Shown here: positions 36,644 to 44,693 of the stretch, piece after piece
Numbering within the stretch: position 1 is the stretch's first letter
Layout: each line of letters starts with the position of its first letter
NCBI GenBank assembly: GCA_028873975.1
Contig: JAPPMO010000017.1
Location: forward strand, 1 to 64,000
DNA length: 64,000 nt
Reading direction: 5' to 3'
DNA from: Chloroflexota bacterium
GTDB lineage: Bacteria; Chloroflexota; Anaerolineae; Aggregatilineales; Phototrophicaceae
The notes under the pieces: model-generated
Database searches by the model: none
The model's input: the letters and a program-made list of their open reading frames with translations, nothing else
What the model was told of the DNA's origin: nothing
Translations under genes and position numbers: made by a program

Positions 36644-37798
36644 TCAGTCCCCGCGGTAGAGCGTCCGCCGCAGAAAATCCAGCAGGATATTCGTGGTGGC
36701 TTGGTATTCCGCCAATTCAACATGCTCATCGGCGGCGTGAGCCGCTTCGTAGCTGCCGGGACCGAAGATGATCATATCGCCGCACGCCAGATCCATGAGA
36801 TGTTTGGCGTCGCTGCCGGGCAGGTAGCCGATGGGACCCGGGTCCGTCCCCAGTTCCTCCCGCACACAGGACAAGAAGGTCCGCCCCAGTTCCGTATCCA
36901 GCCCCGAGTCGAACCAGCGGGAATATACAAACCCGTCGATGTCCGCTGTTGCCGGCGCAATATCAACCGCTTCGACCACGGCTTTTAATTCGGCGATGAC
37001 CGCCTCGGGATCTTCGCGCGGGATCATGCGGCGATCGAGCATGATATGGCAGGCATCGGGCACGGCGTTGGCGGTGCTGCCCCCTTCGATCACACCGATG
37101 TTGCAAGTGGGAACGCCGACCACCGGGTGAACTCGATTCGCCAGATCCTTGTGATAATTCTCCAGCGCCGCGATCAATTTCGACATGGCGACGATGGCGT
37201 TGACGCCGCGATCGGGATTGGTGGCGTGCACGGCTTTGCCGTGCGTATGCACAGAAGCGCGCATGACGCCTTTGTGCGCGGTCGCGACTTTGTTGCCGGT
37301 CTGTTCGCCGACCACGATAAAGTCGCAGCTGGGCAGCTGTCCGTTATCCGCCAGCCACTTGGTGCCGAGTTGTCCACCGACTTCCTCCTCGGCGGCGGCG
37401 ACCAGGATCAGCGTTCCGCGCAGCGCGTCTTGTTGGGCGGCATCAGCCATCGCCAGCATCATGGCTGCCAGGGGCGCTTTGTCGTCGATGCTGCCCTTGC
37501 CATAGAGCGCGCCATCCTTGACCAAGCCCGCGTAGGGATCGACATGCCATTTCTCGGCTTCGTTTTTGGCGATGGGTACGGTATCGATATGCGCATGCAG
37601 CATGATCACCGGGGACCCGTCGCCCAGCGTGGCGATGGCGTTGCGCGCCTCGGGTTTGGCCTCGGGCGCCGGGCTGCGCAGCTCGCAGCCGATGGCGCGC
37701 ATTTCATCCGCGACAAAATCGGCGATAGCGCGGGTATCGCCCGGCGGGTTCGGGGAGGGGATCCGCACCAGTCGCTGCAGCAGTTGGACCCTGTCCAT
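36644..37798 (-). CDS. M20 family metallopeptidase/deacylase (ArgE/DapE type)
   Basis: A 384-residue zinc hydrolase. Ligands are seen in MLHAHIDTVP (His, bridging Asp follows), YGKGSIDDKAPLA (bridging Asp), AAAEEEVGG (general-base Glu and ligand), VVGEQT, and the C-terminal AAHAADEHV (His). The dimerisation domain lies between about 180 and 290. ArgE/DapE-like members cleave N-acyl amino acids or dipeptides. Next to a hydantoinase, hydrolysis of an N-carbamoyl amino acid is attractive but unproven; known M20 carbamoylases form a different branch. It lies 40 bp upstream of the hydantoinase. Confidence 0.9.
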   Translation of the reverse strand: MDRVQLLQRLVRIPSPNPPGDTRAIADFVADEMRAIGCELRSPAPEAKPEARNAIATLGDGSPVIMLHAHIDTVPIAKNEAEKWHVDPYAGLVKDGALYGKGSIDDKAPLAAMMLAMADAAQQDALRGTLILVAAAEEEVGGQLGTKWLADNGQLPSCDFIVVGEQTGNKVATAHKGVMRASVHTHGKAVHATNPDRGVNAIVAMSKLIAALENYHKDLANRVHPVVGVPTCNIGVIEGGSTANAVPDACHIMLDRRMIPREDPEAVIAELKAVVEAVDIAPATADIDGFVYSRWFDSGLDTELGRTFLSCVREELGTDPGPIGYLPGSDAKHLMDLACGDMIIFGPGSYEAAHAADEHVELAEYQATTNILLDFLRRTLYRGD

Positions 37799-37843
37799 TA
37801 TTTATCCCCGGAAAAGCGCGACTTGAGATCTCGAAAGCCCACG

Positions 37844-38308
37844 CTAAATCCCTTTGACGGACTTGTATTCTTCCAGTTCTTCCGGCGTATAGACTTGCAT
37901 CAGTTCCAATTCGACGCCGCCGGCTTCTTGCTCCAGGAAGGCGACCCAGCCTTCGGGATGCACGTGGCTGCCTTTGACCTTGCAAGCGGCGCATTCTTTC
38001 AAGGCAGCGCCTTTGGCTTGGGCGTCCTCCAAGGCTTGGTCGATATCCGGCACAGCGTAACAGATATGATGCAAGCCTTCATAGCCGCGCTCCTTGATCC
38101 AGGCGTCGTAGCGACCGCCTTCGTCCATGGATTGGCATAACTGGTACTCGACATCGCCCACGTTGAAGATGGCGACGACATTGCGCGACTTGTCGTATTC
38201 GTGCACCTCGGCATCGTGCCCGACGCCGATGAAGTCTTGATAATGCCCCAAAGCGCCCCTGGCGTCAGATACCGCGAAAGCCATGTGTTTGATATATCGG
38301 CCTTCCAT
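37844..38308 (-). CDS. VOC superfamily protein (methylmalonyl-CoA epimerase/glyoxalase-like)
   Basis: A 154-residue protein of two beta-alpha-beta-beta-beta modules. The first strand IKHMAFAVSDARGALGHYQD supplies a His ligand, the second module starts GLHHICYAVPDIDQALEDA, and metal-binding Glu residues are expected in VEYQLCQ and VELELMQV. The order resembles methylmalonyl-CoA epimerase, but such folds also include lyases and dioxygenases. A strong GGGAGGG site precedes the ATG. Intervals of 23 and 45 bp to its neighbours place it in the operon. Confidence 0.85.
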   Translation of the reverse strand: MEGRYIKHMAFAVSDARGALGHYQDFIGVGHDAEVHEYDKSRNVVAIFNVGDVEYQLCQSMDEGGRYDAWIKERGYEGLHHICYAVPDIDQALEDAQAKGAALKECAACKVKGSHVHPEGWVAFLEQEAGGVELELMQVYTPEELEEYKSVKGI

Positions 38309-38331
38309 TCTTTACCCTCCCAAAAAACTTG

Positions 38332-38871
38332 TCATTTATCTTCAAATCGCTCCCAATGACTCAGATCGCGCCAGGTGATTTTCTTCCAGGCGCGCATGCC
38401 CGCGCGCGTCCCCTCTGCCTTGTGCCCGATACAGATGAACATCTCCGGCGAATAGCTGCCCGGCAAGTTCAGGATCACCTTGATCGCTTCCTTGCTGAAA
38501 GAAGTGACCGGACCCGAGGCCAAGCCAATGGCATGCGCCGCCAACATCATGGTCTGCGCGGCCGTGCCGACATCAATCAGCGAGGTGCGGTCGCTAAGCG
38601 TCATCCGGTGCTGCTCGATAATCGCCCAGTCGATGCAGATCAAGATCAGGACCGGGGCTTTTTGGAACATGCCCGGCGCCACCAGGCGGATCAATCGCCG
38701 CGTGCCCGGATCTTCCACGACGACGTAGCGAATCGGGCGCAGGTTGCCGCCAGTGGGCGCCCAGCGCGCCGCTTCCAGTATTGTTTCAACTTGCTCGCGC
38801 GCCACCGCTTCGTCCGTCATCTGGCGCACGACCCGGCGGGTTTTGATGTTGTTTAGAACATGCTCGCTCAT
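38332..38871 (-). CDS. Nitroreductase family protein
   Basis: A 179-residue FMN-dependent oxidoreductase fold. TRRVVRQMTDEAVAREQVET at the N-terminus, ARWAPTGGNLRPIRYVVVED (FMN phosphate contacts) and the middle LIDVGTAAQTMMLAAHAIGL are characteristic. The C-terminus ends shortly after PGSYSPEMFICIGHKAEG. It is somewhat short compared with NfsB-like enzymes (about 215) but normal for small bacterial members. The start overlaps the stop of the upstream gene in ATGA. The substrate is unknown; such enzymes reduce nitro compounds, quinones or enamides. Confidence 0.88.
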   Translation of the reverse strand: MSEHVLNNIKTRRVVRQMTDEAVAREQVETILEAARWAPTGGNLRPIRYVVVEDPGTRRLIRLVAPGMFQKAPVLILICIDWAIIEQHRMTLSDRTSLIDVGTAAQTMMLAAHAIGLASGPVTSFSKEAIKVILNLPGSYSPEMFICIGHKAEGTRAGMRAWKKITWRDLSHWERFEDK

Positions 38872-39191
38872 GGCGAAGCGCCCTCCAATTCGCTATGGCG
38901 CAGCAGACAACCCGCCACTTCCCGGCAGAGCTGATCAAGGGCGCTTTTATAGGTCTCGACATCGGACATCGCCATGTGCATCTCGGGAATACGTTCAATG
39001 TTGTCTTGCAGGAACGCTTTGGACTTGTCGGAAGAACGTTCCAGCATCATCGCGCTCAGCCGTTCAGTCGCCGTCAGCAAGCGCAAGGGGCCGTAATGCG
39101 CCGGCTCGTCCATCTGTATTCGCGCCGAAGTGATCAGCAGCGCCAGCAACTCCACCGCTTCGGCCTCGGTTAGCACCCAGTTTTCACTCAT
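38868..39191 (-). CDS. DUF6092-like small helical protein
   Basis: A 107-residue, mostly helical protein. LTEAEAVELLALLITSARIQ and DEPAHYGPLRLLTATERLSA match my recollection of DUF6092; that identification is from memory and unverified. GGAGT seven bases before the ATG at 39191 supports this start over a longer frame to 39221. It is the first gene of the minus-strand operon and overlaps the nitroreductase start by 4 bp, so a functional link with that enzyme is likely. Confidence 0.65.
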   Translation of the reverse strand: MSENWVLTEAEAVELLALLITSARIQMDEPAHYGPLRLLTATERLSAMMLERSSDKSKAFLQDNIERIPEMHMAMSDVETYKSALDQLCREVAGCLLRHSELEGASP

Positions 39192-39309
39192 AAGTTGGAC
39201 TCCAGCATCTCGCTCATCCATAAGTTTTGCGACTCACAGGGTCGCGTAGACACCGCCCTTCATCGCTTGCCGCTCCGTTGCCCACGTATGCTCTATGCGC
39301 CGGCGTCGC

Positions 39310-39338
39310 TTGACATGCCCCATGCCATCAACTAGAAT
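39310..39338 (+). promoter_or_regulatory. Sigma-70 promoter for the gntR operon
   Basis: TTGACA at 39310-39315 and TAGAAT at 39333-39338 are separated by exactly 17 bp. The predicted start of transcription is near 39345, and gntR begins at 39493 on the same strand. Confidence 0.75.
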
Positions 39339-39354
39339 CGCCAAAATCTCTGCG

Positions 39355-39366
39355 ATTGTCTACAAT
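39355..39366. promoter_or_regulatory. GntR/FadR-type operator candidate
   Basis: ATTGTCTACAAT is a palindrome of the T-GT-N-AC-A type bound by FadR-subfamily GntR proteins. It lies about 10-20 bp downstream of the expected transcription start, an ideal place for a self-repressing operator of the gntR gene that follows. Confidence 0.55.
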
Positions 39367-39492
39367 CTACAGACGACCGGATTATAGGAAGCGCTCGGTT
39401 CGCTGTCAAGTCCGCCGGATTCTCGCGGCTGGTCGTCATTCTTTGGCAGCCGGCCGCAGACGCGATAACAGCCACGGACTTGAACTGACATA

Positions 39493-40182
39493 ATGAAACC
39501 GAATTTGCCGCAAATCAAAAATTTGTCCATCCGAGAGCAAACGCTCGACACCCTGCGGGAGGCCATCCTCACGGGCGAACTCAAGCCCGGTCATTCGCTG
39601 ATCGAGATGGACTTGTCGCGGCAATTGGGCGTCAGCCGCGCCCCCATACGAGAAGCGCTGCGCATCCTCAACTCCGAGGGATTGATCGAGACGATTCCCT
39701 ACCACGGCACCACGGTGCGGCGCTTGACGCGGACGGACATTGAAGAGATTTACAGTATGCGGAGCCTGCTGGAGAGCTTCGCGGTTGAAGAAGTTATACG
39801 AGCGCGGAATCCCGAGCAATTGCGGCGCCTGCGCGGCACTGTCGAAGACATGATATTGGCTGGCAGAGACAACAATATCAATCGGGTCAATATACTCGAT
39901 CGCGATTTCCACGACGCTTTGATCGAGATGAGCGGGCATAGCCTGTTGCTGTCCATGTGGCAAACAGTGGCGATGAAAGTCCGTCAGGTGATGGCTCTGG
40001 TCAACCGGCGCAATACCGATCTCACGCAAATCGCCCGCAATCATCTGCCGCTGCTGGACGCGATGGAAGGCGGCGATATTCCGCGGGCTATCGAATTGTT
40101 GCGCGCCCATATCGCTACCGCCGGCGACCTGGTTGCCGAAGATTGGCAAAGCGACAGCGCGTCGGTCGGCGACGGATCATGA
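39493..40182 (+). CDS. GntR-family regulator, FadR/FCD type
   Basis: A 229-residue transcription factor. The N-terminal winged helix is clear (LREAILTGELKPGHSLIEMD, LSRQLGVSRAPIREALRILN), then the linker GLIETIPYHGTTVRRL, then an all-helical FCD effector domain with metal-binding positions in RDFHDALIEMSGHSLLLSMW and RNHLPLLDAMEGGDIPRAIE. FCD regulators usually respond to an acidic catabolite. It is first in an operon and overlaps the epimerase gene in ATGA, so it probably controls 39493-44626 through the palindrome in its leader. Confidence 0.92.
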   Translation: MKPNLPQIKNLSIREQTLDTLREAILTGELKPGHSLIEMDLSRQLGVSRAPIREALRILNSEGLIETIPYHGTTVRRLTRTDIEEIYSMRSLLESFAVEEVIRARNPEQLRRLRGTVEDMILAGRDNNINRVNILDRDFHDALIEMSGHSLLLSMWQTVAMKVRQVMALVNRRNTDLTQIARNHLPLLDAMEGGDIPRAIELLRAHIATAGDLVAEDWQSDSASVGDGS

Positions 40183-41123
40183 AGCGCGTCATCGTCACCG
40201 GCGCCAACGGTTTCGTCGGCGCCAATATCGTTGCAACGCTGGCGCAGGGCGGCTGGCTGGTTAGCGCCCTGGATTGGGCATTTGATAATCCCGCTGTCGC
40301 GACCTGGACTCACGATCGCGTTGAGCGCCTGCGAGCGAGCTGCGCCGATATGCCGTCGATCTCCGCCGACGCGCTGGTCCACGCGGCTTTTGTCACCGCT
40401 ACCCCGGAAGAACGCGGAGAATCGCCGGAAGACAATCTGCGCGCCAACATCGAACCGCTCTTGCAAGTGATGGAATATGCCGAGGCGGAGGGAATCCAGC
40501 GTTGCGTCTTCATCAGTTCCAATGCCGTCTTTCGCCATACACCAGCGACGCCGATAGATGAAATGCGGCCGCCGGATCCGCTGGGCGTCTACGGCCTTGC
40601 CAAGACGATGATGGAGCGCACGGTCGCCACCATGCGTCATGCGCATTGCCGCGACATGGTCTGCGCGCGGCTTGGCGGCGTCTATGGCAGCTACGAATAC
40701 CATCGTCCCACACGGCCCAAACTGAGCATGGTGGGTCAGATGATGCAGGACGCGCTGAGCAAGGGAGAGATCGTCGTATCCACGCCCGCTGAAAGACGGC
40801 AATGGACGCTTGCGGCGGATATCGGCCGGGCGATCGGCGCGCTGCTGCGCGCCGACTCGCTCAAGCATAGCTTGTATAATCTTGCCAGCGGCGAGCGCAA
40901 GACGGATCTGGCAATAGCCCGGATGATACAAGGTCTTGTTGAAGGCGCTGCGCTCCATTTTCCCTCGGCAAATGAATCGCTTGCCCGATCTCCGGCCAAG
41001 CTGGGTTGGCTGGACAACAGTCGCCTGCGGCGAGATACTGGTTTTGACGATTGGACGGCCATGAGCCAGGACACGCTAGGGACGGTGTTAGCGAGTCTTG
41101 CGGGACACTTATCCGATGCTTAA
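40179..41123 (+). CDS. NAD-dependent epimerase/dehydratase (extended SDR)
   Basis: A 314-residue extended SDR. The cofactor loop VIVTGANGFVGANI is at the N-terminus, VFISSNAVF gives the catalytic Ser region, and YGLAKTMMER the YxxxK motif. Members of this clade act on sugars or sugar acids, for example oxidising uronates or epimerising sugar nucleotides. The ATG at 40179 overlaps the gntR stop, and its end overlaps the next gene by 8 bp, so the three are coupled. A longer reading frame from 39957 lies inside gntR and is not used. Confidence 0.9.
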   Translation: MKRVIVTGANGFVGANIVATLAQGGWLVSALDWAFDNPAVATWTHDRVERLRASCADMPSISADALVHAAFVTATPEERGESPEDNLRANIEPLLQVMEYAEAEGIQRCVFISSNAVFRHTPATPIDEMRPPDPLGVYGLAKTMMERTVATMRHAHCRDMVCARLGGVYGSYEYHRPTRPKLSMVGQMMQDALSKGEIVVSTPAERRQWTLAADIGRAIGALLRADSLKHSLYNLASGERKTDLAIARMIQGLVEGAALHFPSANESLARSPAKLGWLDNSRLRRDTGFDDWTAMSQDTLGTVLASLAGHLSDA

Positions 41124-42153
41124 GGTCTTGCTGGCTGGTCTGGGCGTACGCGGTCGCCATTGGGCGCGGGTGATCACGGGGGACGCGCGCGCCGATTTGC
41201 TCGCTTACGTCGATACGGACGCGCGGGCTTGCCAGCGAGCGTGCGCTGAATTCGGGGATCGTCCAGCTTTTGCAAGCGTAGAAGCGGCGCTGAATTCGCT
41301 AGACGAGGTTGATGCCTTGGTGCTGGCGAACCCGCCGCTGGACCGCGAGGGCATCGTCCGCGCTGCAGCTGGCCGGGGCCTGCATCTGCTGATAGAAAAA
41401 CCGCTGGCGTTGGATCTCGATGAAGCGAGGCGCTTGGTGGAAATAGCCGAAACCGGGGGCGTTTCGCTGATGGTGGGGCTGAATTTCCGTTATCTCGACG
41501 TCACAAAAGCGCTCAAGGGCTTGCTGAGGGACGAGCGGGTCGGCAAACCGGCTTTCGCCCGCTTCACCTACGAGCGCTGGCGCGATGGCCGGCGCGGCGA
41601 TCTCAATGATTATCCCTTGACCATGCGGCATCCCATGCTTTGGGAGCAAAGCATTCATCATTTTGATCTGATGCGATATGTCTACGAGCAAGAACCGCTT
41701 CGGATCAGTTGCCGTGCCTGGAATCCCGACTGGAGTATGTACGCGCATGAGAGCAATGTGTCGGCTTTGATTGAGTTCGATGGCGGCATGATCGTCAATT
41801 ATCACGGCCTCTGGCAAGGCAACTGGGCTGTGCCGGGCTTTGAATGGCGCAGCGAGTGCAGCGAGGGGATTATCACGCAGCGAGGACAATTCGGCCAGCT
41901 GTATTACGCGTCCCGCGATGACGAGAAATTGACGCCAGTGAGCCTGCCGCCGCATGAACGCTGGATCACGGAAACGCGCGCTCTGTTCGAGCGCTTTGTG
42001 AACCATGCGCTGGATGGCGCGGTCCTGGAATGCGGCGGGCGCGATCATCTGATGTCGCTGGCGATGCTGGAAGCTTGTATACGATCGAGCGAGCAAAAGT
42101 CAGCGGTTGATGTCAGGGATGTATGGCCCCCCATGTCAAACAGAGTCGAATGA
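41116..42153 (+). CDS. Gfo/Idh/MocA family oxidoreductase 1
   Basis: A 345-residue NAD(P)-dependent sugar or cyclitol dehydrogenase. The N-terminal Rossmann motif is VLLAGLGVRGRHWAR, followed by the conserved LLIEKPLALDLDEARRLVE (the EKP motif) and GLNFRYLD. WEQSIHHFDLMRYVYEQEP carries the family His of the active site. The ATG at 41116 lies within the last 8 bp of the epimerase gene. The substrate is unknown; a second member of the family sits at 43559, suggesting sequential oxidation and reduction at a sugar carbon, as in 3-keto-sugar chemistry. Confidence 0.92.
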   Translation: MLKVLLAGLGVRGRHWARVITGDARADLLAYVDTDARACQRACAEFGDRPAFASVEAALNSLDEVDALVLANPPLDREGIVRAAAGRGLHLLIEKPLALDLDEARRLVEIAETGGVSLMVGLNFRYLDVTKALKGLLRDERVGKPAFARFTYERWRDGRRGDLNDYPLTMRHPMLWEQSIHHFDLMRYVYEQEPLRISCRAWNPDWSMYAHESNVSALIEFDGGMIVNYHGLWQGNWAVPGFEWRSECSEGIITQRGQFGQLYYASRDDEKLTPVSLPPHERWITETRALFERFVNHALDGAVLECGGRDHLMSLAMLEACIRSSEQKSAVDVRDVWPPMSNRVE

Positions 42154-42169
42154 CGAACGGACAAGAATC

Positions 42170-43549
42170 ATGAGCGAAACTTTTGTGGGCATTCAGATCG
42201 GCGCCATCAGCTTCATTGACGAAGGCGTCGAACAGGTTCTTGATATCCTGCAGGAAAAAGCGGGCGTCAACGCGCTATTGATCTCAGCCTTGAGCTGGAG
42301 CATCGGCAACGCCGGGCGCGCCGCCTTCGGCTTCCCCGATCACGGACTTCAGCAGCCGGACAATTTGCAGGGCGGGGCGATGTTCGCGCCCGACCCGCGC
42401 TACTATCAGAAAACGTTTATGAAGCGCTTCGCCGCGCCGGATCCGCTTTACAAAGGTTTCGATACCCTGGCGGATGTCATCCCGGCGGCGCGCAAACGCG
42501 GCCTGAGCGTTTACGCCTATTATTGCGAGACCTCGAGTTCGGGGATCCGCTCCATCTGGCAGCCCGGCTTCGAGCATTTTCTCGATCGCGATCATCTGGG
42601 ACGTGTGGCGACCCGTCCCTCGCTACTGAATCCGGATTACAAAACCTGGTGGCATTCGGTCTTTTCCGATTGGCTGAACAACCACGATTTGCGCGGCGTT
42701 TTGTGGGGCATCGAACGGCAAAGCCCGCTCATGGATATCTTTCGCGGCGACAGCTCCACCGGCTTTGATTCATATTATGTGGCGGAGGCGCGCTCGCGCG
42801 GCATTGATGTGGAGCGCGCTTTGAGCGGCTATCGGGCGATCGACGATCTTCTTCGGCGCGTTCGCGCCGGCGATCGCCCCGAAGAAGGGGCTTTTGTCTT
42901 GCTTTTGCGCAATCTGTTGCATTATCCCGAGCTGCTGATGTGGGAGAAGATGTGGCTGGATTCGCATCATGCCTTTTATCGCGAGTTGCATGGCTTGGTA
43001 AAATTCTACGATCCGGGTTACGAGTTCGGCCTCGGCATTTGGCAGGTGATCAATACCTACAATCCTTACCTGCGCGCGCAATACGACCAGCGCGAATACG
43101 CGCCCTACGCCGACTGGTTCAAGCCGGTGCTCTATCACAGCCCGGCGGGCGCGCGCTTTGCGGATTTTGCGGCGTCGTGGCAAGCGGGCGTGCTGGCGGA
43201 TGCGACGCCCGATGGCGCCTATCATGCGCTGGCGACGGTCTTGGGCTTGAACGATTTCATTTCCACGCGCGAGGCAGGACCGCTGGCGGGCTTCAATGCG
43301 GATTACGTCAGGCAATGGACCGCGCACTTGATCGCCGATACCGGGCGGCCCGTTTATCCGGGCATTGGGGTAGGCGTGGGGCATAGCGGCGCTTCCAAAG
43401 AGATCAGTCCACAAGAGATCCGGGAGGGTGTTCACGCCGGCTTCGACGGCGGCGCCAGCGGCGTCATGATCTCGCGCAATTATTCGGAAGCGGAATTGCG
43501 CAACTTGAAAGCGGTCGGCGACGCCCTGCGCGAACGCGGCCTGATCTAG
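42170..43549 (+). CDS. Unassigned large protein, probably TIM-barrel glycoside-hydrolase-like
   Basis: A 459-residue cytoplasmic protein (no signal peptide) that I cannot place in a named family. Features suggest a (beta/alpha)8 barrel: INALLISALSW, GLSVYAYYCE, RPSLLNPDYKTWWHSVFSDW, GVLWGIERQSPL with conserved acidic/aromatic residues, GYEFGLGIWQVINTY, and a final strand GASGVMISRNYSEAELRNLK. The repeated 'V-x-Y-x-Y' and 'W-G-x-E' patterns resemble hypothetical glycosyl-hydrolase-like (GHL) proteins of carbohydrate-degrading bacteria. The Gfo/Idh/MocA genes on both sides support a role in sugar metabolism. The ATG at 42170 is preferred; the frame extends to 42107 inside the upstream gene. Confidence 0.65.
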   Translation: MSETFVGIQIGAISFIDEGVEQVLDILQEKAGVNALLISALSWSIGNAGRAAFGFPDHGLQQPDNLQGGAMFAPDPRYYQKTFMKRFAAPDPLYKGFDTLADVIPAARKRGLSVYAYYCETSSSGIRSIWQPGFEHFLDRDHLGRVATRPSLLNPDYKTWWHSVFSDWLNNHDLRGVLWGIERQSPLMDIFRGDSSTGFDSYYVAEARSRGIDVERALSGYRAIDDLLRRVRAGDRPEEGAFVLLLRNLLHYPELLMWEKMWLDSHHAFYRELHGLVKFYDPGYEFGLGIWQVINTYNPYLRAQYDQREYAPYADWFKPVLYHSPAGARFADFAASWQAGVLADATPDGAYHALATVLGLNDFISTREAGPLAGFNADYVRQWTAHLIADTGRPVYPGIGVGVGHSGASKEISPQEIREGVHAGFDGGASGVMISRNYSEAELRNLKAVGDALRERGLI

Positions 43550-43558
43550 GAGGACATA

Positions 43559-44626
43559 ATGACCATAAGAGTGGGCACGATCGGCGCGAGCTTCGCGCGC
43601 CAGGCTTATCTGCCGGCGCTCAGCACGATCGGCGATGTCGAATTGGTGGCGATTGCCAGCGCGCGAATCGAGAGCGCGCAATCGGCGGCGGACAGCTTCG
43701 CGATCCCGCATGTCTACGACGATTGGCAGCGTATGATGGGCGAGCATCAGTTTGACTTGGTCTGTATCGCGACGCCGACGCTCTATCATGCCCCGATGAC
43801 CCTTGCTGCCCTGCGGGCTGGCGCGCATGTCCTGTGCGAAAAGCCCATGGCGATGAACCAAGACGAATCGGCGAATATGCTGGCAACCGCCGAAACGCTC
43901 AACAAGCTGCATATTATCGGGCACGAACTGCGCTTCAATCCCAATCGCAGGAAGATCAAATCGCTGATCGAGTGCGGCTTCATCGGCCAGGTGCGGCATG
44001 CCAATATCGTCAATATCTCCGGCGCCTGGGGCGATCCCGCCGCGCGACCGGCCGGCGACTGGTGGTCGCGCGAGGACATGGGCGGCGGTCGGCTGGGCGC
44101 GAGCGGCTCGCACATGATAGACCTTCTGCGCTTTTGGCTCGGTGATATCGCTGCGATCAGCGGCCAAGTCTCAACCATCGTAGGCCAGCGATTTGACAGC
44201 GAGCGCGGCGCCGGTTGGCGGGCAACAGCCGACGATCAAAGCAGCTTCCTCATGGAGATGGAAAGCGGCGCGCTGTGTTCAGTGTTCTTGAGCGGCGCCG
44301 CGCGACACGGCATGGGCAATCAAACGCAGATCTTCGGGGCTGAAGGCACGATCACGCTGGCGGACAACGATGAACGACTGCTGGTTGCCAAAGCCGGCGA
44401 GGATTTCGTCGATATGAGCGAGCGCGACCCCAACGCCGATCTGGACGGCATCGGCCAGGGCATCTGGAATGTTTCCTTTGTCGCCTTGATGGACGAATTG
44501 ACCGCTGCGATACGCGAAAAGCGCTCCCTGGGCTGGGGCGCGACCTTCGCCGACGGGCATCAATGTCAGATCGCCATGGACGCCGTCAGACAGAGCAGTG
44601 CCGAGAGACGGTGGCTAGACTTGTGA
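43559..44626 (+). CDS. Gfo/Idh/MocA family oxidoreductase 2
   Basis: A 355-residue dehydrogenase related to 41116-42153 but not a recent duplicate. Rossmann motif RVGTIGASFARQAYLPALST, then IATPTLYHAPMTLAALRAG, the EKP motif in HVLCEKPMAMNQDESANML, GHELRFNPNRRKIKSL, and GGGRLGASGSHMIDLLRFWL with the active-site His. An excellent AGGAGG site precedes the ATG by 5 nt, implying high expression within the operon. Both Gfo proteins flank the unassigned barrel protein, and the three genes likely act in one pathway. Confidence 0.92.
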   Translation: MTIRVGTIGASFARQAYLPALSTIGDVELVAIASARIESAQSAADSFAIPHVYDDWQRMMGEHQFDLVCIATPTLYHAPMTLAALRAGAHVLCEKPMAMNQDESANMLATAETLNKLHIIGHELRFNPNRRKIKSLIECGFIGQVRHANIVNISGAWGDPAARPAGDWWSREDMGGGRLGASGSHMIDLLRFWLGDIAAISGQVSTIVGQRFDSERGAGWRATADDQSSFLMEMESGALCSVFLSGAARHGMGNQTQIFGAEGTITLADNDERLLVAKAGEDFVDMSERDPNADLDGIGQGIWNVSFVALMDELTAAIREKRSLGWGATFADGHQCQIAMDAVRQSSAERRWLDL

Positions 44627-44654
44627 TCGCGTTTATGGATGCGACTGCATCCAG

Positions 44655-44663
44655 TGTTATAAT
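44655..44663 (+). promoter_or_regulatory. Extended -10 promoter for the Uma2 gene
   Basis: TGTTATAAT at 44655-44663 is an extended -10 element. It includes the first in-frame ATG region of the Uma2 frame (44664), which supports translation starting instead at ATG 44694. Confidence 0.5.
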
Positions 44664-44693
44664 ATGCTCAAATCAAGTCATACGAGGACGAAC

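Larger units (their letters stand above)
39192..39492. other. Divergent regulatory gap between the hydantoinase and GntR operons
   Basis: About 300 bp with no gene. It holds the strong promoter at 39310-39338 and the palindrome at 39355-39366, described separately. The 5' leader of the gntR message would be about 150 nt. Confidence 0.6.

Noticed and set aside
35200..37798. Assigning the M20 protein as a beta-ureidopropionase of the pyrimidine pathway
   Set aside because: Its motifs are of ArgE/DapE type and not of the M20 carbamoylase branch, and it sits far from the dihydropyrimidinase gene.
39957..40178. N-terminal extension of the epimerase
   Set aside because: The extension lies wholly inside gntR in another frame; the Rossmann motif starts right after the ATG at 40179, which overlaps the gntR stop.
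42770..44167. 465-codon minus-strand open frame across two genes
   Set aside because: It spans the barrel protein and a Gfo/Idh/MocA gene in antisense, has no ribosome site and low-complexity Arg/His/Ala composition.
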